This document shows, one piece after another, positions 26,633 through 37,733 of a DNA stretch of 64,000 nucleotides (position 1 is its first letter; every line of letters starts with the position of its first letter). A program made the translations under genes and the position numbers. Origin of the DNA: Amphirosellinia nigrospora (lineage: Eukaryota; Ascomycota; Sordariomycetes; Xylariales; Xylariaceae); assembly GCA_004123355.1 (NCBI GenBank), contig SCHM01000002.1, forward strand, positions 2,542,001 to 2,606,000. The letters are read 5' to 3'. Under the pieces are notes generated by a model that was given only the letters and a program-made list of their open reading frames with translations, did not search any database and was not told the origin of the DNA.

Positions 26633-27813
26633 CGTGGGCGAGTTATGTGCCTGAATCGATAGGTGGGTGGTTATTGGAAGTCTCGGAGAGTTGAGAGGAA
26701 TATTTCTCAAACTCAAGTGCGAGAGGTGGAGAAGATAGGGTCGATTATAATATAATATGGTTGCAGTTGTGAGGTGCTCAGAGACCACAGACTCCATTTG
26801 CAACAACGTACTCGGACAACCTAACATGCAGCTTACCGTTGAATCAAACAGTCGTCTGGTAATCTAGGTTTCCAAAACAAGCCGCTCGACAAACAAGCCG
26901 ATATCACAACTAAAACTAATTTACATATTGGCATATCTACAGATCTTCTGTTGACGAAATATCATATACTATTTAATACTGATAAACAGAAAGTCTTCTC
27001 ATTTTAAGGAGATATAACAGAGACCTCTGTTTGGGAATAATGCCATGCAATCATACAATAGGCTATTTGTGTGTATCGGTGAATTCGTTTCACATTTTCC
27101 CCCCTATATAATTGTAGCAAATCTCAAGTAAATTCGGTTTATCAGAATTATGTATATTTAAGTAGTATGACGAGAAACGAAGATCCTTGAATTTTGTGAG
27201 CTGTCAAAGATAAGATTATGTTCTTGGAAACACGTCCATTCGTTTATCATTTACATAGTATACCCGGGAGGCTTGCTCGCTAGAGTGCAAACGAGACGCT
27301 ATGCTGTTAGAGAGTTGAATGCAATTTCTACTTACTCATCATACTTTATCTATGAGGAAGTGATACAAGATTAGTGCCCAGAGTTATCGCGTAATATGTG
27401 TTGTAACAGTTGTCAGACAAGCGTGTGTGTTTGTATGGGAAGGTACATGAGCGTAGACTACCTAGGTACTTAGAGGTAGGTACTTAAGCAAACGAGTTCA
27501 TCGAAACACGCGTCACTGTCCAATTGGCGTCCTTTGTGCCACTTATAGGCTGCACGTTTCCAAATACGGGGAATCGAGAATATGCCCTTACCGTCGAATT
27601 GCAAGCATGTTAGGCCACATTTATAGATGCTTGTTGTTCCATAATCACAAGTTTTGAAGCATTCACTATCCAAGTAGTACACCATATGAATCGAACCGGC
27701 AGCTTGCTACGACGGCGGGCAGCTACAGACTCATGATCACCACGAGCTCCTTGGTGGGCGCAGTGGAGGGTAAGTTCCCGCGAAGGCCTTTATTAGAAAA
27801 ATAGATCACTACC
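26633..27813. other. Intergenic, upstream of the MYND gene
   Basis: This should contain the MYND gene promoter; no clear TATA box stands out. A 71-codon minus-strand frame at 27,470-27,685 (start MVYYLDSECF) has six cysteines but no signal peptide and no recognisable domain, so I leave it as unassigned. Palindromic CCTAGG-type words occur near 27,460. Confidence 0.5.
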
Positions 27814-28434
27814 TAATATATTGGCAATTGATACGGGGGCATGAAGAATTGATACGGGGCATGACCTTAGGGGCATGACTTTTATAACCCTTGTATTAGC
27901 TATTTAAAAAATTCCGAAAAATATAAACAAATACTCGAATTTTTGTTATTTTCTGCTCTATACAATGGTATAACTTAGGGTTTTATAGCCCTAAGTGTGG
28001 CTGAGCTATACTTTAATTTATATCGAAATTTTGCTAAAAGTATAGTTTTTTGTAGTTTAGCCACAATTTAAGCCACTACTTAAAGATATAAAAATATAGA
28101 AATTTTTGTTATTTTTCGGGCTATATAACAGTATATAGCCCTAAGCTCTAGCCACAAAGGTGGCTGAGATATAATATATTATGTAACATAATGTAATTAA
28201 CCGATTTTTTGCTTCAAGTTGTATATAATAGGTAATATCTCAGCCACACTTAGGGCTAGGGCTACAGACTTTATACCATAAAATAGAGCAAAAAATAACA
28301 AAAATCAAGGTGTTTTAACTTTAATTTTATGATTTTTTATGTGGCTAATATGTAGCTAAGTAAAAGTCATGCCCCCCTAAGGTCATGCCCCCGTATCAAT
28401 TCTTCATGCCCCCGTATCAATTGCCAATATATTA
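27814..28434. mobile_element. Foldback MITE with nested inverted repeats
   Basis: A non-coding element of about 621 bp. Its ends are inverted copies of each other over about 71-74 bases (27,814-27,884 and 28,361-28,434), starting with TAATATATTGGCAATTG. The outermost TA on each side could be a Tc1/mariner-type TA target duplication. Each arm holds a GATACGGGGG/CATGAAGAATT motif twice. Inside, a block of about 75 bp occurs twice directly (about 27,939-28,010 and 28,100-28,172) and once inverted (about 28,235-28,306). The two arms are identical except that two G runs are shorter in the left arm. No transposase is encoded, so mobility would have needed an element elsewhere. It sits between the two DUF4470 genes. 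Confidence 0.85.
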
Positions 28435-28560
28435 TCTTTTTTCTGGCTCGTTACCTCAGCCCGTATCTGTTGCTACTATTAATAGAATTAAATAACTGTT
28501 GCGATTTCTTTCTCTCCCCCCAACCTCCGAACCTCCTCTATGAGAAATAGACATCCCTTG

Positions 28561-31353
28561 TTATGGCCCGAAAGATGCCTTACGAGTAATCGCCTTGTCT
28601 AGCCGCATGCCTGCTGTCACCCGTGCCCACGTATCGACCCGCCAGATAAACACGAACCAGCCACCCGCCGAGATATTATCTACGACATCGGTCCGGAGCC
28701 AGAAGGTGGCCGTGTTCGTCTTCCGAACCCAGGAGAAGGTAGAAAGGACCTTGACGCCGTCGGCGCGGATGGCGCGGGCCGACGACGTTGTATCGCCCTT
28801 CTCGTCGTCGAGAAGCACCGGCCGCAGGCTGCTCGGCGGCTCCCCATACTTGCGCTCGTTCCAGAATATGAGCGCGAAGTGCGGGTAGTTCAGATCGTCG
28901 GCCGTGAAGTTGGGGAATTGGACCGAATGCTCGCCGATACCGCTCAGGGGAGGCAGTAAGTCTTTCGCCAGCACGAGCGTACCAGAGGGCCAGACGCCGC
29001 GCCACATTGCTGCCAGGGTTGTGAACTCGTCCGTCCAAGGCCTCACGCAGGTCGTCTTGGAGTTGTGTGTGCGGTCGATCGCGGCCGGCGTGAGAACGTC
29101 TTCCCTCGGGGCGCGCGCAGTCGTCGTGATCTCGCCCGCCGCGACGGCAGACACGATCCTGGATATCCAATGGGACGGGTATTCAAGCTCGGCGACGAGA
29201 CCGAGCAATCTCATGAACACGGTCATGTTGAGCGGGGCATAGACTAGCGACATGTCCGGTACGGAACGAGGGAATGGGAGGCATAGCTTCAAGAAGAGGG
29301 AATAGAGCCACCAGAACAGCTTCTCGCGAGGCAACCGCTCGGTAAGCGCGAGTTTGCGCCGCCCAACGCTCTCCCAAGTCTTGTAGTCTGCCATGGTCAT
29401 GTTAAACATCTCCTTAAATCCTCCCTCGCTTGTGAGGGGCGAGAGCTTGACCGCAAAGTGCTTTCGAATCAAGTTCCGATCATGCATTAGGAGATACTCG
29501 GCGTTGAAATGGTCGATGTTTTTCCATCGTGGTGGGTTTCGCAATACGTTTGACGTCAGTCCGGTCCCATTTCCTTGGTTGAGGAGCGGAACAGCATACA
29601 GGAAGCCCGTTAAGGCCCCTCCGACATAATCACTACGCCCTGGTAAGCTTATTTCCATATATATATAGTTTGGGAATTTCGAAACGAGCCACTGAACAGA
29701 TGAACGTACGGAATGTTGCTCATGTGGATGAAGTGGTACTTCTTCGGCCACGTTGGACTAGGCCGCTGGAAGCGATCATAGCAAATGCGCTCCAGAACCT
29801 CCATATATCTCCAACGACGATCTCAATCATTAGTTCATGTTGGAAGCGATGGAGCATCTGAATCGACTGGCTAAAGAAGCTCGTCACAATAGAGACGGGG
29901 TCGCGACTTTTCGCCCTCGTCTCCTTGATGTTAATCGCCCTTCTCAAGGAATCTATGATCCCGAAGGGGTCGAGCCCGAAATCGGGAAAACCTTGCTGCT
30001 CTTTGTTTGCTTCCCACTCAAAATCAACGAGGGTGGGATTGATAGACCAGTGCGCATTGAGATGGTGTCTGATTTGTTTGCGAAGCTCTGGACTGCAGCC
30101 ATTCTGGTACCGAGAAACTAGATCCGCTAATTCTGGCTGCGTGTTCTCCAAGATTTCTCGGGCAGGCAGAATGACTGAGAAATCCTCGAAGAAGCGGTGT
30201 TCCAGCTCGCATTCGGGAAGATATGACCATTTGCCGTTCATATCCAGATTTGGGGGCGATTCCTTCCGATCGACGGATACTTGCCTCCTCACTTGTGCGG
30301 TTGGGTACATCATCTTCGAGAGTCCCATCCATTGGCGGATGATGGCGCCTAGCGGCTTCATCTGCGCTTTCTGTATATGTACCCACTTGAATGGGTTTCG
30401 CTCGTTTTGGAGCTTCGACGCGAGCCTTTCAGCTACAGAGCGGAACTCTACTACTACGTTGGACGGTACCAGGTAGCCACAGAAGAGATAAGCTAGAGAC
30501 AATAAAGTGGTGGAGGCCTCGCGACGGTCGGCAGCAAGTTCACCGGCTTCTTGCATCAGGGAGAGGAAGATCAAGACCCGGGCCAACACTGCGGGCTTGT
30601 GGTCGAGGATGGTAAAGTGGATCTTCCTCGTGTTGTAGTAATCACGAATGGTCTTGAATAAGTGGCGGGCATCACCGACACCGCAGAGCATGAAAGACAA
30701 GACGGGTTCCTTGCGGCAAGAGCTGTCAAGCTGGCGAGTAAACAGTGATTCGGGCTCGTCGTGCCCAGGGCCAAAGTAATCGGGGACATCCTGTCTGGCC
30801 TTGTCATCAGCAGATACCTTTCATGCGCATTACTTTCAAGAACTTACATACTGGGTCTTACTCGGGGTAATCTCAGTAGCTTCTCACGAAGCTCAGGAGC
30901 TCGAGCTAGTCCAGGACCACTGGCATCTCGCAATGCGTACACGAGGCTATCGAGCTCTTTGCCGGGAAGGATCTTGTCGGCCAACTCCTTGGCCTCATCG
31001 AGTTGCACCAGATGAAGCCGCGATTTAGTAGATCGGACGAGGAGCTTCTGCACGGTGCCCGACTGCGGGTCGGCGACGAGCCGCGGGTTCTCTAGCGCCT
31101 TCTGTGCCGCCTCGACCGAGTCGGCGTAGGACCCGGCCTCGAAGTAGGCTGCGGAAAGATTTGAGAGGGGCAATGGGTCGGACGGATCTAATGCCGCCGC
31201 CTCCTTGTAGGCCGTGATAGCTGCATCGATTGCCAGGTAAGCCAACCTGTGCTCGCGACCTTAGGGCACTTAGAAGCGGTGAGTCCTACCTTTGTCTAGC
31301 GCGCCTTTCTTGTACAGCTCGTTGCCGCGCTCTCGTATCTGGGCGGCACTCAT
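28561..31353 (-). CDS. TPR-DUF4470 domain protein
   Basis: Predicted protein of about 860 residues. An N-terminal TPR region (MSAAQIRERGNELYKKG, then an AITAYKEAAALDP helix and a LSNLSAAYFEAG helix) should bind protein partners. It is followed by a DUF4470 domain (SFMLCGVGDARHLFKTI). A long middle and C-terminal region has the family-typical HMSNIP/DYVGG junction and ends in WRVDTWARVTAGM. Three introns fit: 31,221-31,289; 30,795-30,847 (CTGAT branch); and 29,633-29,709 (3' splice directly before TGATTATG). The only frame break is near 29,800, in VVGD-YMEVLER, where one base seems missing. Function is unknown. It shares its central fold with the downstream MYND gene, and the pair probably arose from one ancestral gene. 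Confidence 0.8.
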
Positions 31354-32691
31354 CTCTTCGACCTTTTATAGTAGTTCCTATATTACTCTATTCGAGCTGC
31401 TGGTTCCGTTTACTTCCAGTTTTAAGTTGCTGGCAATACTTAGATAATAAACTTTATTCCCCAACAGGCTAGCGCTAGTGTGGCGGGCCCATATAATAGG
31501 GCTGCCACACTGCGTACTAAAAAGATTTCGTTTATTTACATCGTGACACAGCTAAGGTAGATGATTATCATGCACAGCTTCAGTTAAAATTTAGCCAGCT
31601 ACCTGCCATATGACCTCCGGTATATCACGCCACGTTTTAAATTTATTTTTTTCTTGACAAGAATTGCCACCGGGTGAAACAATGATGATAGTAATGAATG
31701 ACGGATGCGATGACTCGATGCACGATCGGAAATTTATCAACGTGACAGTAAGATAGCAGGAATGTAGAAATCTAAGAGCGCACGAAATCGAAACGACATA
31801 CAGCCGAATAAATATACAATATTTAGATTTATAATAATATTGAGTTGGGGGGGGGGGGGGGGGGGTGGTTTTCATAGACATGTACGCACATACCTTGATC
31901 AATCCACTCCCTCCTCATATTCTATGCAGTATAAGTGTTATAGTGTTTTAAATGGTCTTCGCTATATAGAGCCCCAAGCTTAATTCCAGTGAGATTAATA
32001 TTTATTTACTAATTTAAATTAAATAAATAAAGCACTTATTCTTAAGTTTAAATTCGTCGACGCCCCAAAGGGGTTATTTTGACTTGCTTTACTTATATCG
32101 AACGCCACGTAGCATATAAGGCACTGGTTGGGCCGAATATGGTTACCCATAGGCGGGTTATTATAGCTTACATGATACAGTAACCACAGCAAGAATTAAT
32201 GTCGTAGGCACATTGAGAACGATAGACTGAAATATCACTATGTGTGTGGTGAGCAGTGCTCGCCAGTTACCTACCTACCCACTTGAAGCCCTTAATTGGC
32301 TGGTGGGTAACTAATGAGACTATTCACAAGTAGTATACCCAGGCTTCAGGAGCAATTGTTGGTTCTTAGGGCGGCACCTTGGGCGGTCAGTGAGGGGAGC
32401 GGAAGAAGGGGGGTGGTCTCAGTAGACACGGCATCGTTAGGAGTAGGAGGAGCAACATGACCTCGGGGGTCTACGGCTCCGTTTCCTAGAAAACAGAGAC
32501 CTGGCAGGACCTACGCGGCCACCGCACCGCCACCACCCGTCACTAGGAATCAGTGGAGGTTATCGTACTTGGTTATCAATTTTGCGATAGCTTTGAAGAC
32601 CTCCGTGAGCCAATCCTGGTTAGATACTTGAATTTATTTTGTTCTAGGGAGTTTTGTTCCAAACCCCGTAGTTCGTATCATCTTCCCCTTT
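31354..32691. other. Intergenic with G19 tract
   Basis: The interval lies between the 5' end of the TPR gene and the 3' end of the reductase gene. A run of 19 Gs occupies 31,847-31,865. AT-rich palindromic sequence lies near 32,000-32,030. No convincing coding frame is seen. Confidence 0.6.
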
Positions 32692-33446
32692 CTATTTAAA
32701 CTGAACATAACCCTTATCCTTTACAAAGGTGGCAAGCCAAGGCACGTTACCCTCATGCTTAGCCAATTGCGCGAAGAAATCAGCGTGAGCTGGCCCATCA
32801 ATCGCTCCCCCCTTACTCGTTCCATCCTCTTGACGCTCATCAGCGTAGAAGAAGCTGTAATCATGGAATATCAGTAACCACCCCATCAGAATTTTAGCAC
32901 AGTGACTTACCGGTACCCGCGTGCCGCATACGTTCCATCAGCTACGCCGATCCAGAACGCCGAAGCTGCCTTGCCCATGCCAAGATTCGTGAAGACCGGC
33001 ACGGGCTTCACAACAACGTTTAGCCAATTTCCGGTGTAGATGAACGTCTTCTTGACATCTGCCGGTAGTGTCTCCCACCCGGCCACCGCCTGTTGCGCTG
33101 CAACGTAAGGGCTGACGGTGTTAACGTTCAGGTCAGACGCCACACTCTCGACTGGAATTGAGAGGTTAGACTCCTTGTCTGGGGGGCTCGTAAGTGCTGC
33201 GGCGTTATAGATGACGGCACTAGGCGGGGAGTTGAACTCGGCCTTGACTGCGTCAAATAGGGCTGGGACTGAGTCGGGCTTGGTAAAGTCGGCTTTGAGG
33301 GAGAGATATCCTTCCGGGGTCTTGCTGCCGGTTCCATTTCTCGAGGCCACAACTACTCTATACCCGTCGCTGGCGAACTTCTGAGCGACCGAAGCGCCAA
33401 TTCTGGGGCCAGAGCCAAGGATTAATGCAATAGGTTTGGCTGCCAT
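32692..33446 (-). CDS. Atypical short-chain dehydrogenase/reductase
   Basis: Rossmann-fold oxidoreductase of 232 residues, encoded intact in two exons with one intron at 32,855-32,910 (GTAAGT donor). The nucleotide-binding loop is GSGPRIG, close to the SDR TGxxxGxG pattern, and VVVASRNG follows strand beta-2. The usual YNAA segment is present, but the catalytic YxxxK is replaced by an IYTGNWLN segment, as in a fungal group of atypical SDRs, so activity is uncertain. Start at MAAKPIALILGSG. A TATA-like TATAAATA lies about 105 bases upstream. This is one of only three genes in the window without a frame break. It is adjacent to a divergently transcribed dioxygenase gene. Confidence 0.85.
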
Positions 33447-33551
33447 GGTGTTTCGATGGGGACTTTAGAGCAGTAAGTCCAGAGAGTATTTTTGCTTTAT
33501 GAAATCTAGATGTGAAATGGCATACCACAGAAACTTGAAATATGTGCCATC

Positions 33552-33559
33552 TATTTATA
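33552..33559 (-). promoter_or_regulatory. Putative TATA box of the SDR gene
   Basis: TATAAATA on the minus strand, about 105 bases upstream of the reductase start codon, a normal position for a fungal core promoter. Assigned on sequence and position only. Confidence 0.45.
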
Positions 33560-34451
33560 CTGAATAGAGTCAAGTACTCGTCACCCAACAGACCTGCTTT
33601 CTTCTGAGTATTAATAATCGGCTGACAATCAACGTATGATCAACATTTCCAATATCCCACATAAATGTTAATGGGCGTTAGAAGAGGCTATAAGACGATG
33701 GTATTGCGTTACCTTCATTTGCTCTGATTGGTTTCCCAAAGTTAGCTGCAACCAGCCTGTTGGGTACCTGATAGGAGGAACATGCCTTTGATTGCTTTCC
33801 TATGACCCAGAAGCCGCGCGGGATGATCTGTAAGCCGGGAGCGCCAAGAAAGCTTGGTTAGCCCCGCGCGGGGCGACTGACTCAACTAAGTAGTTCCTAA
33901 TCGAGACTATACTACTACTGGCGTGAATGATTCCACAGATAGGGCCAAGTTAGCTTAAACTACTAAGAAGTAGGTAACTATGCGGCGTTCTGTTTCGGAC
34001 GTCGCATGTGCCGATTCTCGACGGCGCACCCAGGCAGAACTTATCGGTTGCTACTATTGTATAATCTAGATATATCTCCTCCATGATGTCTTATTGTTAC
34101 GCGCACACGATGCGTGAGGAACACGTGGTTGCTCATCGTCCCTTGCAATTGATGGCTCCTAGAAGTTCGCGTAGCTAATGTCAAAGTCGAAAACGGTCGG
34201 CACGTGTGGTAAGATTAAAGCTGGGGTTTCAACCGCGCGGCACAGGCATTCCAGGCTGAGATTGTGGGCTGCATCTTTCAACACTTGCTACGCCAAATGG
34301 CACGCTTGGTATCTCACTGCCTACGTAGATAATAGCTGATCAAATGAGAACTTGATGCTTAATAGTGTTTATCATGCCGTGGGCATGAACAGGTCAAACG
34401 AAGCGCGCGGTGGTATCCTACCTAACCTGTCACCTGTCTAGTTAGGAGAAG
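33560..34451. other. Divergent intergenic region, SDR / dioxygenase
   Basis: A shared upstream region of two divergently transcribed genes, so they could share control elements. Several GC-rich palindromic words of the CCGCGCGG type occur (near 33,815, 33,875 and 34,233). I cannot assign them to a regulator. No coding frame is seen. Confidence 0.4.
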
Positions 34452-34459
34452 TATATATA
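34452..34459 (+). promoter_or_regulatory. Putative TATA box of the dioxygenase gene
   Basis: TATATATA about 145 bases upstream of the likely start codon (123 bases from the alternative upstream ATG at 34,575). Confidence 0.45.
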
Positions 34460-34598
34460 GTATTGACACGCATCTTACGAGTTTCTTCTCTTACGCTGTA
34501 TCATAACACCATCTACATTCTAGCATCATCTAAAGACTATCGCAATACGACAAGATTAAGAAATTCAAGTTGTCATGTCTGCTTCTCTGTCTCTCAGT

Positions 34599-35549
34599 AT
34601 GGCTCAACGGATGCCAGTCTACTTCCTCGGAATTGGTGGGCCTAGCTTTATGGAAGAGACTGAACATCCTGCATACGCCCAGCTAACGGAAGTCGGACGA
34701 GAAATCACGACACGGGTCCATCCTAAGGCAGTTGTTGTTTTCTCTGCCCACTGGCAAGATGGTCCGAGTAAGATCAGCATCAACGCGGTTGAGCACACGG
34801 ATCTTATCTACGACTTTTACGGATTTCCTCCGCATTATTATGAATACGATTATCCAAATAGGGGTAGCCCCGAGGTCGCGGAGAAAGTCATTGAGAAATT
34901 GTCTGATATCGGCATCGAGGTAGAGCGGGTCAAGCGAGGACTAGACCACGGCGTCTGGGCTGGCTTCATGGTGGTGTGAGTAGTAATGAACCCCATATAA
35001 ATTGAACTCACCAACATGCCGCGGCTAATAAACTGTTCCGAAAGCCTTTGACCCAAAGAAGAATCCGCTGAACGCTCCAATCGTGCAGGTCTCACTTTTC
35101 AACAATGAAGACCATGATCTGCATTATCGTATGGGACAAGCGCTTGAAGGTCTGCGAGATGAGGGTATTCTAATCATCGGTGCCGGCATGGCCTCTCACA
35201 ATCTTCGTGATTACCGAGCTATAAGAGGTAGCGGTAAGACGATGCCGTAGGTTAGCCCCAGGAACCAATGTTGATTACACCCCTGCTAACGGCATTTAGA
35301 TATGTCTACACCTTTGACGAGGCGCTGAAATCGGCTGCCACCTCAAATCCCGAAGACCGTCGAGCCGCGATGTCGGATTTGATGAGCCGGAGCGATGCTC
35401 GACAGGCGCATCCAACTTTGGACCATATCCTTCCAATCCACGTTAGTGCCGGTGCTGCTGGGTCTGACATTGGTGAAAGACTGTGGACCATGCCTGAAGG
35501 AAGTCTGAGTTGGGCGCAATACCGATTTGGGAAAGTCCCGGGGCCATGA
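34599..35549 (+). CDS. DODA-type extradiol aromatic ring-opening dioxygenase (LigB fold)
   Basis: Predicted class III extradiol dioxygenase of about 275 residues, a family that opens catechol-type rings using a bound metal. Family motifs are SAHWQ, DFYGFPPHYY, GLDHGVWAGF, PIVQVSLF, GAGMASHNLRD and HPTLDHILPIHVSAG. The first motif reads LGIGGPSFM, where E. coli-type members have SHGGP, so the usual first metal-ligand histidine is Ile. This may be normal in the fungal branch. Intron 2 is 35,247-35,299 (GCTAAC branch) and joins GSGKTMP to YVYTFDEAL. Intron 1 runs about 34,976-35,044, but the exon junction is out by one base (FMV/AFDP), so either one base is wrong or an alternative splice site is used. 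The start could also be 34,575 (MSASLSLS...). Confidence 0.82.
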
Positions 35550-36590
35550 CGAGGTACTGTAGAGGACTACATAGCTCCGTGGTATATCTCCAAGTTGGTT
35601 GCATAAGATGTTGCTCTCCTAGCAAGAATTCTAGATTTCTTTGAACCTGGGAAGGTATAACCGGACTGCTCATAGGGCTGCGCGGAGGGCAATGTCGCCG
35701 CAGCTAAAGTTCAAACCGTATTGTCAAGCGGTTATTCTGAGATGCACGCTACCGCCATGGTACCTAGGTAGTTAAAGAACTTTATCTTCCATACATCACA
35801 CCTAATTACCCTTCCTTTCATTTGCCCAACCTCCCATCTTCGCCTCGACTACTATTATTCTCTTTCAAATCTCCGCCAAGAGACATACATCAGTCAATTA
35901 AAGTAAATACGATAAGTTTCACTTGGTAGATAATGCGCTAGGGGTAGAACAAGAGTAAGTTAGCCCTCAATTGGGTGGAAAAAAGAATTATTGGAGGCTT
36001 AATCATGAAAATTAAAGTCGACTTGCTGCTCGAAGTGTGCTCCCAAGTACGTAACACTCTAACAATAACATACTGGGTTGCATGCAATACCGGGCACTCA
36101 TAGGATTTGGCGACAGGTTCTTGTGTAGTGTTGGTGGCTTCAATGTATTTATTTAACTACTTCGCTCCTTGGAGGGGGAATCGCTTGGGGAGATAGACAA
36201 AAATCATAATTACGACGAGTTTCTCATCGTCATCTATATGGAGGCTCTGACTGACACATCCTTATACATCATTGGGTAATGATCATCTGGTCATATTACC
36301 ATGCTGAGACGAAGCAAAACCCAACCAATTATATTCTCTAGGATGATTGGACAAGGATCACGCCCTATACTAATGGTCAGTATTATGTTATGCCGTGCAA
36401 CATCGTTTACAAAAACCCCAAGCATATGCTTTTCCATTGCCAAGACTCTGGCACGAATATATTTTCCCCTCCCAACTGACAAACGTCATGCAGCGCCTCC
36501 ACATCCAGTTTCCTTCTCATCACACCACTAATCCCGTTCACCTCGAGCCACTTAGTTTTGATCACATCAGGGAGAACATAGAAAATACGG
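35550..36590. other. Intergenic, dioxygenase to nitrilase
   Basis: The two genes are on the same strand. The interval should hold the dioxygenase terminator and the nitrilase promoter; no TATA box or coding frame stands out. A CCTAGG palindrome sits near 35,764. Confidence 0.45.
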
Positions 36591-37733
36591 ATGGATGGGC
36601 CAAAACTCCGTGTAGCTGTCACTCAGTCAGAGCCAGAATGGCTTGACCTGGAGGCGACAGTCGACAAGACGGTCAAGCTCATCGCCGAGGCAGCGACTAA
36701 TGGCGCGAAGCTTATCGCCTTTCCAGAGGTCTGGATTACCGGTTATCCTGGATGGATTTGGTAAGGCATTTTGTTCAACCCCTTATTTCCAGCGTCTGGA
36801 TTTCTTCGATTTTGACATGAGTTGGGTTTCAAGGGAACGGCCGGTAGACCCTGCTATGTCCACCCGATACACTCTCAATGCCCTGGCGGTTGAGTCGAAA
36901 GAGATGACGCGCATTCAGCAGGCAGCGCAAGAAAACTCCATCGTTGTTGCTCTCGGCTTCGCTGAGCGCACTCCTACTCATAGCTTGTATATTTCTCAGG
37001 CGATAATCTCTTCCCAGGGAGAGATACTTTTAAAGCGTCGCAAGGTCAAGCCAACCCATGTGGAGAGGACTATATATTTGGTGATGGCTCTGGCTCTGAC
37101 CTTAACAATGTGGTCGAGATAGACTTCGGTGGCTCTATCGGTAAGGTTAAGATCGGAATGCTGTCTTGCTGGGAGCATGCACAGCCACTAAAGTACCAAA
37201 CATATGCACAGGGTGAAGCTATTCATATCGCTATGTGGCCGCCCATCGAACCCCACGGTGGCATCGCGGCCCCGACTCACTGGGCTACATCCGCGGACGG
37301 CTGTCTAAATCTATCGCAGACGTACGCCGTCGAGGGCACGGCGTTCGTTCTGCACTGCACGGGGTCGCGAACCAGAAAGCCATTGACACACTTCAGATAC
37401 AGAATGGCCTACTGTTCACCAAGCCTGGTGGTGGCCATAGTTGCGTCATAGGGCCGGATGGTAGAAGTTGACGCCCCCGCTTGGAGATGGCGATCCTTCG
37501 ACTGAAGGGCTTGTGTATGAAGACCTCGATCTCACCCTGGTCGTCACCAACAAACATTTTATAGATGTGGTTGGTCACTATAGCCGCCCAGATCTACTCT
37601 GGTCGGAGTCGACAGGAAGCAGAAGAAACCTGTCGTTGAAAGGGCCGACATTCCGGGCGACAAGTCTAGTATTGAAGTAGGGCGTGTGAGATGTATGGGC
37701 AAATTAGGCCAGCGAAACAGAGGGGCAAATTGA
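36591..37733 (+). CDS. Aliphatic nitrilase (CN hydrolase)
   Basis: Carbon-nitrogen hydrolase of about 355 residues, expected to hydrolyse nitriles to carboxylic acids and ammonia. The catalytic Glu ([15 protein letters not shown]), Lys ([11 protein letters not shown]) and Cys (LSCWEH) are all present, with [10 protein letters not shown] near the C-terminus. One intron, 36,761-36,833 (GTAAGG to CAAG), joins WIW to [12 protein letters not shown]. The frame breaks about four times: near 37,077 (a TA repeat two bases too long), 37,360 (G run), 37,468 and 37,602 (G pair). Between breaks the sequence is fully nitrilase-like, without stops. The natural stop is TGA at 37,731. I treat it as a gene with sequencing errors; a recently inactivated gene is the alternative. 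It lies next to a dioxygenase and a reductase, so a role in small-molecule breakdown is likely but unproven. Confidence 0.8.

Noticed and set aside
28676-29170. 164-codon minus-strand arginine-rich frame
   Set aside because: It overlaps the TPR-DUF4470 coding exon in another frame. The Arg/Ala bias comes from GC-rich codon wobble of the true gene.
29925-30476. 183-codon plus-strand frame
   Set aside because: Antisense to the DUF4470 exon, whose own frame carries family motifs.
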